NCBI RefSeq assembly: GCF_030848805.1
Contig: NC_092367.1
Location: 2,294,001-2,358,000 of the forward strand
DNA: 64,000 nt
Direction of reading: 5' to 3'
Source: Temnothorax longispinosus
Taxonomy: Eukaryota > Arthropoda > Insecta > Hymenoptera > Formicidae
In this document: positions 9,991 through 21,397 of the stretch, one piece after another
Position numbering within the stretch: the stretch's first letter is position 1
Layout of the letters: the number at the start of each line of letters is the position of its first letter
Program-made: the position numbers and the translations under genes
Notes under the pieces: generated by a model
What the model was told of the DNA's origin: nothing
Databases searched by the model: none
What the model saw: the letters and a program-made list of their open reading frames with translations, nothing else

Positions 9991-12900
9991 TATCTATCAG
10001 CATAATATTGTCTTAAATTTTATTTTATTTTACACACATAACAAAACTATTATTAAATTGTAATTACATAAATCGATACGATACGAGATTGTAATTACAT
10101 AAACATGTCGTCGAAGAATTGTGTAAGAATGTATTCACATAAACAAACTATACATAACCATAGATCGTAAATAGTCTAAATAACATACGTACAATTTATC
10201 GTAGTACGAATAAAAATTAAAAAATTAATCTAGTTCTGTGCCGGTTATAACAGTTTCTGGAAAATAATGTTATATCCAATCTTTCTCTTTTACATCTAGC
10301 TTGCAAGAATATAATTACCTTTCCTTTTCACTATTCGATTGATTGATCTCACTATTCGAACATGGTCATTACTTTACTTCTAATAAAACAAATATAAACA
10401 ATATTGCATTAATTCTAGATATTATTAAAAATATTCCGCTTTATTCCGAGTAAATCGAGATCTTTTCCTTAAGACCCTTCGAGGCCACATTGGATGGCGG
10501 CCACCCCGACAAAAATTCAAGGTCTGATAGTTTTAAGATAGGCTTTATAATCAGTGTCTCCTCACTCAAGATCTCTAATTGGAGTCCTTCTCTCAAAGAT
10601 CCGTGCAGTAGATAGGCTTTAAGCCAGCTTTATGTCAGTTACGTTTGGTAAACATTTGAAAATTATTATAGGGGTGGTGACCACCCAGGTGTGACCTCGG
10701 TGTATATTTCTTAGCGCGACCAAAAATTACAATATTTTTGTTCATCGAGCACATCGGGTTTTGCACTATACATATTTTTAAACAACACCCTTAATAATAA
10801 ATATCTCCTTTGTATCACTGTATACGTATAGATGCGTATATCATGTCCAGGTTTTCCGTGCGAGGCTAATAATGTCTCGAATATATCTTCCAGGAAAGGT
10901 AAATATCGTCTTTCGCTTCGCCTCTAGCGTGCCTGCGTGCGAGAGGCGGTGTAATTTTGGTAATTGCCACGGTTCATTAGACACGCGTATACAAGGGACC
11001 GACACGCGCGGACAAAACGATCGTGTACTTTGTACGCAATTTTTCCTCGGTATTGGTTAACTTGGCCCTTCATGGGTGTGGCGTTCCAAGAGTGCATCTG
11101 CAGCACGCGAATGCGTCCCTCGAGGGCTCATTAAAGCGTCGCGTTACCCCCGATGCTGCGATGGCGCGAAAGCACACCTTGCGCATACGCATGCACTTTT
11201 TTTGCTTTGTAATTTTGATCATTATCTGTGGCAGCTTGGATATTGCACTCGGCAACCGAAGTACTTTTTATTTCTTTATTATCGAATCATTACGTGAAAT
11301 TAGCCTAGAGAGCGATGAAAACTCGATATCTATGTATATTGTGAATAAGTGTGTGTATACATATTTACATTATAATGCATGTATATATTTTTGTATATAT
11401 AGTATTATGTATACATTTATTTTGTTACATGTACATATATGTATATACATTTATTTGCGCTTCGACAATTTTCTTTGAAGTCAAAGTTTAGACCTCCCTT
11501 TCCTTCATTTCCCCTAAATTCCGAGATTTAGTCACAGACTAAAGGCGAGAGAATTTCATTTACGTCGTTCCGATCCGCTGCATATTCGAACGACGTAAGA
11601 TTTTCGAGAAACGAGCCAATCGTGTATCCGCGTTCCATGCAGGTGCACGGTGGAAGAAAAAAGAAAAAAGAGGATCGATACCAGCGTCGTCTCGTGCAAA
11701 ATCCGTAAAGGGTTTCGTGGGATCGCGAGGTCCTCCTCCCTCCTCCCACCCCCCTTTTCGAGGCGACTCCCTTTGATGTCGCTGGACGGAGTCGAAAGAT
11801 TTTGAAATTCCGTCCGAGGTACCGGAAAGAGCGAGAATTTCACTTACGTCGTCGATCTTCGCTTATCTGGGGGCCGCCGCGTAAAATTTTCGGGGGAAAT
11901 ACACGGGCGCGCATGCAGGCGTTGCCAGCCGCATATTCGAGAGCCCAGGTGCACCCATCGCCATCGCCATCGGGGGACGATCGGCAGCGCGGAGCGGCGC
12001 GGCGAGGCGGTGTGCGCGCGCGAGAAAACCCCGGGCATTACCTCTTCCTCTACCTTCCAGCCCTCACGTGCCGTCCCTTTTTCTTCGTTCCGCCGGCATA
12101 TCGGGCACGATTTTTCAAAGCGACTCACGTCCTCTCAATGTGTGATATGCCTCTCAAGCGACACGAAGCCGAGGGAGACACGCGAGTACGCTGCGTGCGC
12201 GTATCTACCGTTCAGCCGGTGCCCATATATTAGTGCATATACACGTGGTATCCCGCCAAAGAAAATGAGAAAGAGAAAGAAAGGGAGAGAGAGAGAGAGA
12301 AAGAGATTCACAAAGGGAGTCACTTTTTACTTGCGGATTTTCTAAGTAAAAATATGGAGCCGACCTTTCCTTGGTAAAGACGTCAAGAGCCCGAAACGTT
12401 ACGATTGAGGATAAAGGGTTTTTTTTCGAGGACCAAGCTTTTTTTAAAGCGCGAACAGCATGAGATATATTAATTCTTTATTCAGTTCTACTTGTATTCT
12501 CCATTTTAAAGATTACACGGACATTTTTTTACATTAAAATCTCACAGCAAATAGAAATGGATATATCCTTTATAAAATTTAAAGAAAGAGAATGCGTAAT
12601 CACATGAAACCACGAAGGGGCAATTTTTTGAAGTAATGTCTGAACAAATATTACTCATTGTTATTTGTATCGCTCAAAACGTGTAACTCGAGCGGCATTA
12701 CGAGTCCGTTTGGAGTTATAGCGAGTGCATAGTGCATATAAGCTAAAAGCTTTCCTCGGTACGTTCTTTTGTCAAGATCATTGTCGTTCAACAGAAAGCT
12801 GACGTGCTGCTTTCTACCAGATAATGCTGACGCCTGCAGATAATCCCGTGGCCCTTTCTCCGCCCAATCCCGTCATTCGAAAAGCGCGAAAGTGTATTCT

Positions 12901-13064
12901 TGCTCCCTTGAAGATTTACTTGTCCCGAGTACTTTCGTGTCGTTACACGCGAGATCGCGTCATATTTATTCCGCACTTCAGAATCGTATTCATGCTGCTG
13001 TGGGATAAGTTCAACAACTGAGGCGCTAAAAATGCGGGTGAACCAAGTCCAATTTCAGAAGGAT
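9991..13064. other. Spacer with a CpG-rich stretch at about 10.9-12.4 kb
   Basis: AT-rich to about 10,860. The next 1.5 kb is CpG-rich and open in many frames on both strands, as expected of GC content rather than coding. It contains a GA-rich tract at 12,266-12,306. No domain or conserved splice pattern was found. It may hold a promoter or 5' UTR exon of an unseen gene. Confidence 0.35.
12266..12306. repeat. GA-rich simple repeat
   Basis: Imperfect (GA)n tract, with a perfect core at about 12,285-12,301. Confidence 0.85.
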
Positions 13065-13068
13065 TTAA

Positions 13069-13550
13069 AGATGTATGTCGCTTATGTCAAAATAAAGGGA
13101 TAAAGCTGAAATTTACAGAGATTGTGCACTTATATATCCCAAAAACCTGTGTTAAATTTGCGATCGATTTTCCGACCCGTTTCTGAGATATTTGCTTTAA
13201 AAGTTAAAGAAATTGTACATATATAGATATACTTCCCATGTGTAAATATCATAATATGTATCTCTGCTCATGTACGGTAAAAATGAATGAAATTTTTATG
13301 GTACACTTCTATGACATCGAGAATTGCAATTACGGTTTTTTAAGATTTTCTGTTTATATATTTTTTTTCAATTTTTTAATGATTTATTTAAACAATATCA
13401 AGTACAAAAATGGGACAAAATTGCGATTTTTACGCTTTTTCTGTCCCAATGATACCATGTTGTTTATGAATAATTTCTGAGATTAGCTCTACACTGTTTA
13501 ATCAAGAAAACAAAATTATACTACATATATAACTATAGCGACATACATCT
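13069..13550. mobile_element. MITE flanked by TTAA
   Basis: A 482-bp AT-rich non-coding element with perfect 14-bp terminal inverted repeats, AGATGTATGTCGCT and AGCGACATACATCT. TTAA flanks each side (13,065-13,068 and 13,551-13,554). TTAA target duplication is the hallmark of piggyBac-type elements, but the TIR does not start with the usual CCC. The class is therefore tentative, and a TA-target family is the alternative. Confidence 0.6.
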
Positions 13551-13554
13551 TTAA

Positions 13555-15877
13555 GCCAACTCAAAGAGTTGCTTAGACGTCTTACTTTCCATAATTCAAA
13601 GAAACCAGAAAGAACGCGCGAGAAAAAGTTTTCTGCCATCACCGTTACCGTTACTGCGTGTTGGTCGCACCGATTTGTTAAAGCATAATGACTTTAAATC
13701 TGTTTCACTCGGAATTAGCATCGCGTGACTCGCGGTCTGCTTTTGTATACTTTCGGCGTTTCGGGATACGAGATGTAGCTGCATTCCGCGATAACGAATG
13801 AATGTTAACTTGCGGATAACTCTGCATAACAGTTACTTGATTGCGTAACCAGCAATTGCGTAAAAACAGTTTTAATATAAATGCAAACGATCGATTTCTT
13901 TCGCCGCGCCGGGGAGAAACCGGCGGCGATATATGCGAAAGCCGGCTTCGTCATACTCGCGCGGCTTTTTTTCGGCACGGCCGCAATAATGGACAACACG
14001 ACGGTGATAAATCCATTCTCGCGGCCGTGCATGCGGATCTAGACGCGGCGTTGCAACGCGCCGAAGGAGACCCGTACATACATCAAAGTCTTTGATTTTC
14101 CATGGCACGGCTGCCGAATCGCTCCGCGAAATCTGAATTTTTATATACGAAGGCAAAAGTGAAAGAGGGGTAAAATCACCCTGTCAAAGGCAAGCATATT
14201 CGATGTAGCGGGACCGGAGTGATTTATATTGAAATAACACCGTCAGGTAAACGAACAGATTGACGGATAAGCCGGCGCGCGAGTGTGTGCACGTGCGTGT
14301 TTTTTCGGCATATGAGTGTGTATATACCTATATACGTATATATGTTTCATCGTCGAGATGTATACGGAGGCTATATCCCCGCGTAAGAGTGGCTTGGCAA
14401 TGTACGAGCTCGCTAAAATAACTCCAGGATTGCCTTGAGAGGATCATCCTTATTTGAAAGTTGGATGAAAATCTCATCGTCCTCAGGACGTATACCTTCC
14501 CGGAAGATGACCCCGAGAAGCTATAACAGTTCCTGGCACTGATAAGACGTAATCGAGCCCGGGCCGAAAACGGATTTAGAGTGGATCTAAAGTGACATAT
14601 TTAGAGATACGACTCGATTTTTATTCCGAACGAAGGTCTGCCGGAGCCTCGACTGAGTGCCGAGTCAATTTAGATAAAGTATACGCGCGTGTACATAATT
14701 CCACGCTCTGTCCTTGTAATTTTCGCGAATAATGTCGAAAATAAAAAAAAATACATTTACAACATGATCGACATAATTGCAACATTGGGAATTTTATTCG
14801 GATTTTGTTATATAATTTTATAAATGTATACCTATTATACGGTACCTATTTCAAATTAATAATTATATAATTTTGATTCTTCGAAACTTCGATCTTCAAA
14901 GTTTTAAATATTGACGAAAATAATTTTAATAAAATATATCAGTCTTGCTGTCTTCTCATATTACCGGACGACCGCACAACGACGAAACTAATTTTAAGAC
15001 GCGCATCTTCGCGGATGTCGAAACTCCCTGGCTCTTGACTTGCGAATAATAGCATTCCTATCGCATGTAAATTTCCCTCTCGCAAACAAGCGCGAGTATA
15101 CGTGGGCGACGAACGGCGCGGCGGGGGAAGGATGCGCACCATGCGCACACGGACATCGAATGCGACGAACTGGCAGTACTGGCACGGCTGGCAGATACAA
15201 CCTGGGCTGTTAGTTTAGCTCAGTTTAATTTAGTTTAGTTTAGTTTAGTCAATAGTTGAGCCGTTATTGTACCCCGACGTGGCAGCGTGCGCCGAAGGAC
15301 CACCCTCTCTTCATTTGCATACCGGGTGTGTCCGCGTAAATACTCCGACTCGGGGAAAAGTCTGCTCTTGGCACATCAAAGGGACGCGGCGCGAATTAAC
15401 CCGCGCATTACCATCCCGCCCGCAAACAGAACCGGCGAAATATCGGCTTTGAACGGCGGCGGGCGGCGCGGCGCGTCATTGTTGCGGCGTTAAACGCGCC
15501 CGCTTTAGAGAGAGCCGAGGCGCGCCTTGGCGCGCGCTGATAAAGCGGCGCCTGTTGTCGCGGGCCTGTTGGAAAGTTTCGCGAATCTCTCGGCGCACAA
15601 AGGACAATTAACATTCCCCGATTAAATAGAGCGAATTTAATAGACAGTCGCTTGACAGACTACGTGTATGCTTGCAAGTATTGTATCAGACACTTCCAGC
15701 TATTAAAACTGCACGCGTTTTTATTGGCTTAATCGATAATATACAAGCAGCAGTAATTCAGTTGTCGGCGTTTACAAAGAATCGCATATAAAATAGTTTG
15801 TTTTGCGCACCTATACATATCTGTGTATATATATATATTCCTATGTATACATATACGTATATCTAACAGTAGTAATA
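13555..15877. other. Non-coding spacer with a GC-rich patch
   Basis: No gene recognised. CpG-rich patches lie at 13,870-14,110 and 14,940-15,620. A degenerate (TTTAG)n run lies at about 15,211-15,249. Open frames here are Arg/Pro/Ala-rich and lack domains. Confidence 0.35.
15211..15249. repeat. (TTTAG)n simple repeat
   Basis: About eight imperfect copies of a pentanucleotide. It is not the insect telomere unit TTAGG. Confidence 0.8.
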
Positions 15878-16144
15878 GCGAATTCGTTTGGACGCACTAG
15901 TGCGCGCTGGTGCATATTAAAGCCGTTGTACACTGATTTAATCTTTAAACCAAAATGCAAATATCTCGACTGATAAAATGCCCAATACATATTTTATCAA
16001 ATAGCACAATAAAGAATATTGAGGATTTCGTGATTTAACACGTTTATATTAAACACGCTTTACACACACGTTACTTTGTGTACGACGGCTTTAATGTGCA
16101 CCAATGCGCAATGAGTGCGCACTAGTGCGTCCAACCGAATTCGC
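15878..16144. mobile_element. MITE with ~55-bp terminal inverted repeats
   Basis: A 267-bp element flanked by TA on both sides (15,876-15,877 and 16,145-16,146). The left end begins GCGAATTCGTTTGGACGCAC. The right end is its complement with one early mismatch, and pairing continues with small gaps through a GTGCAYATTAAAGCCG segment. The centre is AT-rich and non-coding. TA target and long TIRs suggest a Tc1/mariner-type MITE. Confidence 0.75.
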
Positions 16145-16521
16145 TATAATAGTTTCATTTACCAATAAAATGTATTCATCTTAAATACTGCGAGTCTCAC
16201 ACGTGATTCAAGGAACAATGCAAAGTGACGTGATGTGGCAAATTGTCGCTTACCAAAATAAAAGTATAATTGAAATTACTACAAACGTCGCAATTGAATA
16301 AACTAATTCAATTCTATCTATAATAGAAGAAGCTTCAAAGAATTCTTCAATCGACATCTTGCGGTAAAATTAATTAGCAGTAACAATATGTACAAATAAT
16401 AATTTTATATTTTTACATTAATAATAATTCTGTTCAAGCAGCATTATATAATGATATATACATCAAGGCTCATATCATAGATTATATCAGATTAACTCGA
16501 TCCGGCAGAAAATAAAAAGAA

Positions 16522-17441
16522 TTAGGAGTTATGAAGTACTTTATTAAAAGCATTGTAGGATGTCTCTAAATCGAATATCAATTGTCTGACTTGAGTGTCC
16601 GATAATTCGTCCGAGGCAGACATATTGTCGAGGGTCTGTAACCATTCCGCAACTTTCTCTTTACCGTCAAAATCACTGGGTAGTATACTGAGGCGATTCA
16701 TGGTGTCCATGAGATCCCTTAGATCAGGGTGCAGTTGATCCATGGCTTTGATCTCCAGTCGTAACTTGTCCATGAGTGTGATAAACAGTGAAACAATGTC
16801 GGCGATGCACTTGGAAGTGTTGCCTTTGTCGTCTTTTATCGTGATTGGCCTGTCCTCCTTGATTCTCTCGAGGGCAGCGGGACAATCTAAGCGGAACGCT
16901 CTGGTGAAGGAGTCGATTGTTGGAAATTGATCGCTTTGTACCTACAGCAAGAAAATGGAGAGTTTACATATCCTTCCTCATTAGATATACTTGAGTTTAT
17001 ATATTATTCTTCATTAAATATATACTCGATAGATTAGGCTACGGTCAACGTGACGCTACAAATGCTTTGGAGCGTTCTTCTTTTCTTTCTTTCTTCATTG
17101 AAAGAAAAGAGAAGAGGAATGCTTCGAAGCATTTGTAGCGTCACGTTGACCGTAGCCATAATAATAGCATATCATGTGCAAAAGAGACACATTAATTCTT
17201 GTTTTACGCATTGGTTACTCACCTGTTTAAACGCAGCTCTATATTGCACTAACAGTTTGCTGCACGCCGCTGTATATTCCTTTGGCGTGACGCAGTCTCT
17301 GATGTAAGCCTTTTCCAAATGCTGCAATGTGTTTACCACGGCGTACAGATCCGCCTGATTGTCGTGCTTCTCTCTCTCCCGGGCATTTTTATAGAGCTTA
17401 ACTTCTTCGTATAATTCGGGACGGTCCTGAGTAATCGACAT
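16522..17441 (-). CDS. Vps28: Vacuolar protein sorting-associated protein 28
   Basis: Subunit of the ESCRT-I complex, which sorts ubiquitinated membrane proteins into multivesicular endosomes. There are two coding exons, 17,223-17,441 and 16,522-16,941, joined in phase 0 by a GTGAGT donor and a CTGTAG acceptor. The 212-aa product is close to the 210-221 aa usual for animals. Exon 1 encodes PELYEEVKLYKNAREREK and the AYIRDCVTPKEYTAACSKLL helix of the N-terminal core domain. Exon 2 encodes DRPITIKDDKGN and the C-terminal four-helix domain (SASDELSDTQVRQLIFDLE). The ATG at 17,439-17,441 follows a CTTTACAG acceptor at 17,452-17,459, so a 5' UTR intron is likely. The intron at 16,942-17,222 contains a perfect hairpin element. 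Identification is from strong recall of the family sequence. Confidence 0.95.
17037..17157. repeat. Vps28: Hairpin MITE inside the Vps28 intron
   Basis: The 31-base arms 17,037-17,067 and 17,127-17,157 are perfect inverted copies (GGCTACGGTCAACGTGACGC outermost). The inner sequence also pairs imperfectly (CTTTTCTTTC with GAAAGAAAAG). The 121-bp unit takes up over 40% of a 281-bp intron. It would fold into one long stem in the pre-mRNA. Confidence 0.8.
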
Positions 17442-17459
17442 CGTTCTAAAACTGTAAAG

Positions 17460-18320
17460 AAAAACCGATATTTCAATGATACTAAAGGTTATTTTGAGGT
17501 TAGGTACACGCAATAAGAGAGAGCGACGACGCCTATTGTTCATAGAGGTTTCAGCCACTTTGCAAAAGCAAATGTCGCGTTAATTTACGAGATTCATGGT
17601 TCGATTTCGAACTTCTTTAATCCAGATTGCGGTAACTCGATGAAATATCTAACGTCGAGCAGTTCGACGCGACAACGTGAAACAGTTTCGAAGAATGTAG
17701 ACTTTATTACGTACCTTTGTGCCGCGGGTTTCGTTAATTTCACGTCTACGTACAATAATGATTATTATGGATTGTATAAAGACGGCAAAAACAATAAGAT
17801 CAAAGCGATTGACAGCTTATTGCTGCACAACACTGACGAATCACGGAATACAGAGCCACCTACTTGACCTGCTGCGAGTGTGTAACAGCAGAATGTAAGA
17901 TAGTGATGTGAGATAGCAGTGATCGACTTTATCTATTGCAAATTAATTTACAGTTTCAAAAAAATCCATATATTCTATGCATTTTACAATTTATTTTTAA
18001 ATACGTAATTCTATTTTGCGAATATATTGCTATATTTCATGACTAATACAATACGGATATCTTAAAACAAATAACCGCTTAAAAAATATATTTAATTTAT
18101 TAAATATAACAGCGATATATTACAAATATTAAACGATTTCTTATCAGTCTAATTTTATTATAAAAAAAATATCGCACGACGTGTGACGTACACATTTGAT
18201 TCAAAAATAGTTAAGGCTGTAGATTCAAATTGCACAATTGTACTTTTATGTCGTATCACTGGCAGTGATTCCCTACAACAAAATTATCACAATTATATGT
18301 CTCTACTTAAAATTGTAACC
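17460..18320. other. Vps28 5' flank and spacer
   Basis: Contains the Vps28 5' UTR and promoter on the minus strand. The exact first exon is not resolved; the GC-richer stretch to about 17,880 is the best candidate. From 17,900 the spacer is AT-rich with no gene seen. Confidence 0.4.
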
Positions 18321-18497
18321 AACATTTAAGCAAAAAGAATTTTTTTTTAAATTTAATTTTCAAAAATTAAAAAATTTAAATTAACGATAAGAGAGAATCA
18401 AACTGATCACAGTCAAACAGTTTTCGAGAATTTCGAGAGATTGCTCGACTATAGCTTGTCGCTTCCTTTTTCGTATTTTATTCGAATAGGGCGCAAC
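18321..18497 (+). repeat. Left arm of inverted repeat around the 634-aa gene
   Basis: This ~177-bp sequence recurs in opposite orientation at 20,767-20,940 with only scattered mismatches and small indels. The shared core includes GAATCAAACTGATCACAGTC and GAGTCGACTATAGC-type sequence on to CGCTTCCTTTTTCG. The outer end begins AACATTTAAGC. It lies just downstream of the gene's stop codon. Confidence 0.8.
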
Positions 18498-18606
18498 ACC
18501 TGAGGAAACGTAACACAGAAAATGCTCTTGTTGTAAGGTGCAATCTGTGAAAATACTAGAAAACTCTGCAACATATATTATTTTAAATATATAAAAAGCA
18601 AATAAA

Positions 18607-20581
18607 TTAGAAATTAAATATTTGTCGCATCACGTCGGGTTTATCACTGCCAGACTTCATCGCGCAGAACGGCAATTCTCTCTGTTCTTCTATACAGGGA
18701 CAGTTGAACTCTTTGAGAATTCGTTTTTTGCGCTCACGCGATTTCCCAGCGTTCTCAACATCGGGTATTTCGCGATTGTCACTTATACCTATGTACATCA
18801 CTTCTAAGGTAAGATCGTCCTTGTCCAAGATGTTCCATGGTGGATAAACGTTTATCACAACTCGCGATATCATTTTCAATCTACCAATTATATCACAGAC
18901 TAGCATTATCGTTATATTCCCGTACAAGGCTCTCTTCGGTCGGACTTGAGTCGCATTATCCTCTTCTTCCGGCTGTTCGACCTCTGTGTCGGTCTGCAGG
19001 AGATTGTAGCGATCCTCGATCAAGACGCCTTCCAGAAACTGGTTGCCGAACTGCTTTGTAGAATCGCGCACGAGTACGCTGATGTACCGCGCTGACGTAG
19101 CGTCGAGTTCCTTGTTCATTCGATGACGCCATATACGAATGTCGGATACCTGCGCGTTGATCAGTGACTGCAGTCTCGCGACCATGCTTCCTCTGGAACA
19201 AAAATGCAAATGTTAGAAATCACGTTCGTGAGACTATACATTATCGATACCTGGATACCTACTTTTTGGGCTTGCGGCGTTTCTTCCCGGAGTCCAAGAG
19301 ACGCGCGTGCATACTCTTATCCGGAGACTTTTTCGACGGGGTTGTTATCGTGCTGATAATGGCATCGGTTTGTTGGGTCGCCGACTTGCTGGCCGTCTTC
19401 TGCGTGGTTTTATTCACAGACGTCACCTCGGAGATCATCGCGGACAGATGTGTACTTCGATCCCGCATCATTTCTGCCTCCGAGCAATAAGTTTCATTCG
19501 AGTCGTCGTTAATCAACTGCAAGGATGTGAACGGCTGTCCTGAAGGGATCAAATTTTTATCCGCCTGCGTATCGGTTTCCTCTATGAAGTTACTCAATTT
19601 GTCGCTATTGCTGGACACGCTCGTAAGTTCATCACATTCTTCATCCTCGCTGCCGTTGCTCGTACCTGTTTCTATCTTTGTATTACCTCTATCAGTTTTA
19701 TTACTACTTGAACTGTCAGCGAAACTCAATCTCTCCTGTATCGGTGATGAAAATGTCTCTATACATCCCTGATATTTCTCTGGACTTTCCCTTACCTCGG
19801 TCGAGAAGACCAATGCTTTGGCGTCCAAATTTTTCCCCAACTTATCTTGAACCGCAGACAGATTGTCCCGCTTACCGTCAGGTTCCGTCGTTGATTTTAC
19901 ATTTATACCTGTGATTTTACAGTTGTCGTGTGACTTTGAACATCTGGGAGAAACACCGTTCTCTGGTTCATACTGCAATTTTTTTTTCCTTTTCTTGAAA
20001 ACGCGATGCGACGTGGTGCCGAGGACAGGAGACGACTCGTCAGCGGTCTTCTCTGCACCAGGTGGGGTGTGCTGTCCCTGGCTGGTACATTCCCCACACC
20101 TCGCGCTTTTCTTACATCCGCAACGTGGCTTCGTACAGTTCGCAGAGTGCTCCGCGACTTCCTGGCGGTCCGCATTGCCCGGCTGCCTTCTCGCCGTGGC
20201 GTTTCTATTTACACCGATCTTTCCCCTAGGTCGCTTCCTACCTTTGCTGAGTATCGGCGATCTCCGGGAGGCCGTGGTGGTCGCCGACGCAGCAGTCCCC
20301 AGAACGGGGGACAACTGGGACGGATCATTGCGCTCGCCGTTCTCGTGAGTCTCGAGCCACTTGCGCACGTAATCCCCCTTCTCGGTGCACGGTATGCGAG
20401 CGACATTCTCGTCGATCACGAGGACGCCGTTCCGCGCCGGGCGCCGCCGCTCGACGGCGCCGAGCTCGAGGATCGACTGGCCGAAATTCAAGGATCTTCT
20501 TACGTGCCGCAGTTTGACGACGCGCGGTAATACATCCCCGCGAGGAACTCGACTGCAGCTCGGTCTGTCGCAATCGGACAT
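18607..20581 (-). CDS. Uncharacterised nuclear-type protein, possibly SPIDR-like
   Basis: Two coding exons, 19,263-20,581 and 18,607-19,192, joined in phase 2 across a 70-bp intron (GTAGGT donor, TTCCAG acceptor), give 634 aa. The start chosen is the first ATG of the open frame (MSDCDRPSCS). Residues 1-440 are low-complexity, basic and Ser/Thr-rich, with two SPVLGT repeats, a KKRKKK nuclear-localisation-like run, and a Cys cluster at about 149-165 (CTKPRCGCKKSARCGEC). Residues 441-634 look folded: GSMVARLQSL, an IRIWRH strand, and RVVINVYPPW (551-559). The last motif and layout recall DNA-repair scaffold protein SPIDR, but the match is weak and the protein is short for that family. If correct, the role would be in homologous recombination. 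The gene is flanked on both sides by a long inverted repeat. Confidence 0.75.
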
Positions 20582-20766
20582 CGCGAATAAATTCGACTCA
20601 TTTGTATACCCTGCTGCCGGCACGGAATTGCACAGTCGCGCGTTCGTGTTGCGTACAACACAGCGTCCGACTCCGAGTTATGTGTCATGTGCGCGCTGGG
20701 CGCCGCCATGTCACCTCCACCTCGTTTGGCTCGTTGCCGGAGCAACCAGGTCTGCATCTCGAAACT

Positions 20767-20940
20767 GTTGCGCCCTGTTCGAATAAAATACGAAAAAGGA
20801 AGCGACAAGCTATAGTCGAGCAAAATCTCTCGAAATTCTCGAAATCTGTTTGACTGTGATCAGTTTGATTCTCTTATCGTTGATTTAAATTTTTTAATTT
20901 TTGAAAATTAAAAAAAAATTTTTTTTGCTTAAATGTTTGT
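20767..20940 (-). repeat. Right arm of inverted repeat around the 634-aa gene
   Basis: Inverted partner of 18,321-18,497. It occupies the upstream promoter side of the minus-strand gene and ends CTTAAATGTT. Sequence just outside the arms is similar (GTAACC at left, GTACC at right), which could be a decayed target duplication. Confidence 0.8.
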
Positions 20941-21354
20941 ACCTCACGCCTAAAGTCGTAAAATTATGCGCACTTTTCAATGGTGCTTTGTTGCACGAAG
21001 AAATCGTATAAGAAAAATAGATTCGCAATTTTTAAAACAGATTTTTAAAGGAATTTTAAACAATTTTATCAATGAAAGTAATTATGAAAGTTATTTGAGA
21101 TCGATATTATAGCTTGATATTAGATAAATGTAATTAACTTAATTTTTATATTGGTTAATCTATTAATTATTTTTTATTTAAATATATACCTTCTTACAGC
21201 TTAATTATTTTTGCATATACTATAATAGTTATCTTCTAATAACACAAAATTTAATATATCAAAAACGAGACTCAATACGAATGAAAGAGGTAAAGAAGAT
21301 ATCAATCCCAGTGTTTTGTTGAGAGGAAGAGTTCCTTTAAGTTATCTTTCTAAA

Positions 21355-21397
<43 letters not shown>

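Noticed and set aside
15211..15249. Possible telomere-like repeat
   Set aside because: The unit is TTTAG rather than insect TTAGG, and the run is short and imperfect.
17585..17620. GGTTCGATTTC, tRNA B-box-like
   Set aside because: No A box or cloverleaf can be built around it.
20582..20623. N-terminal extension of the 634-aa protein
   Set aside because: It would need a GTG start; the ATG at 20,579-20,581 is the first real start codon.
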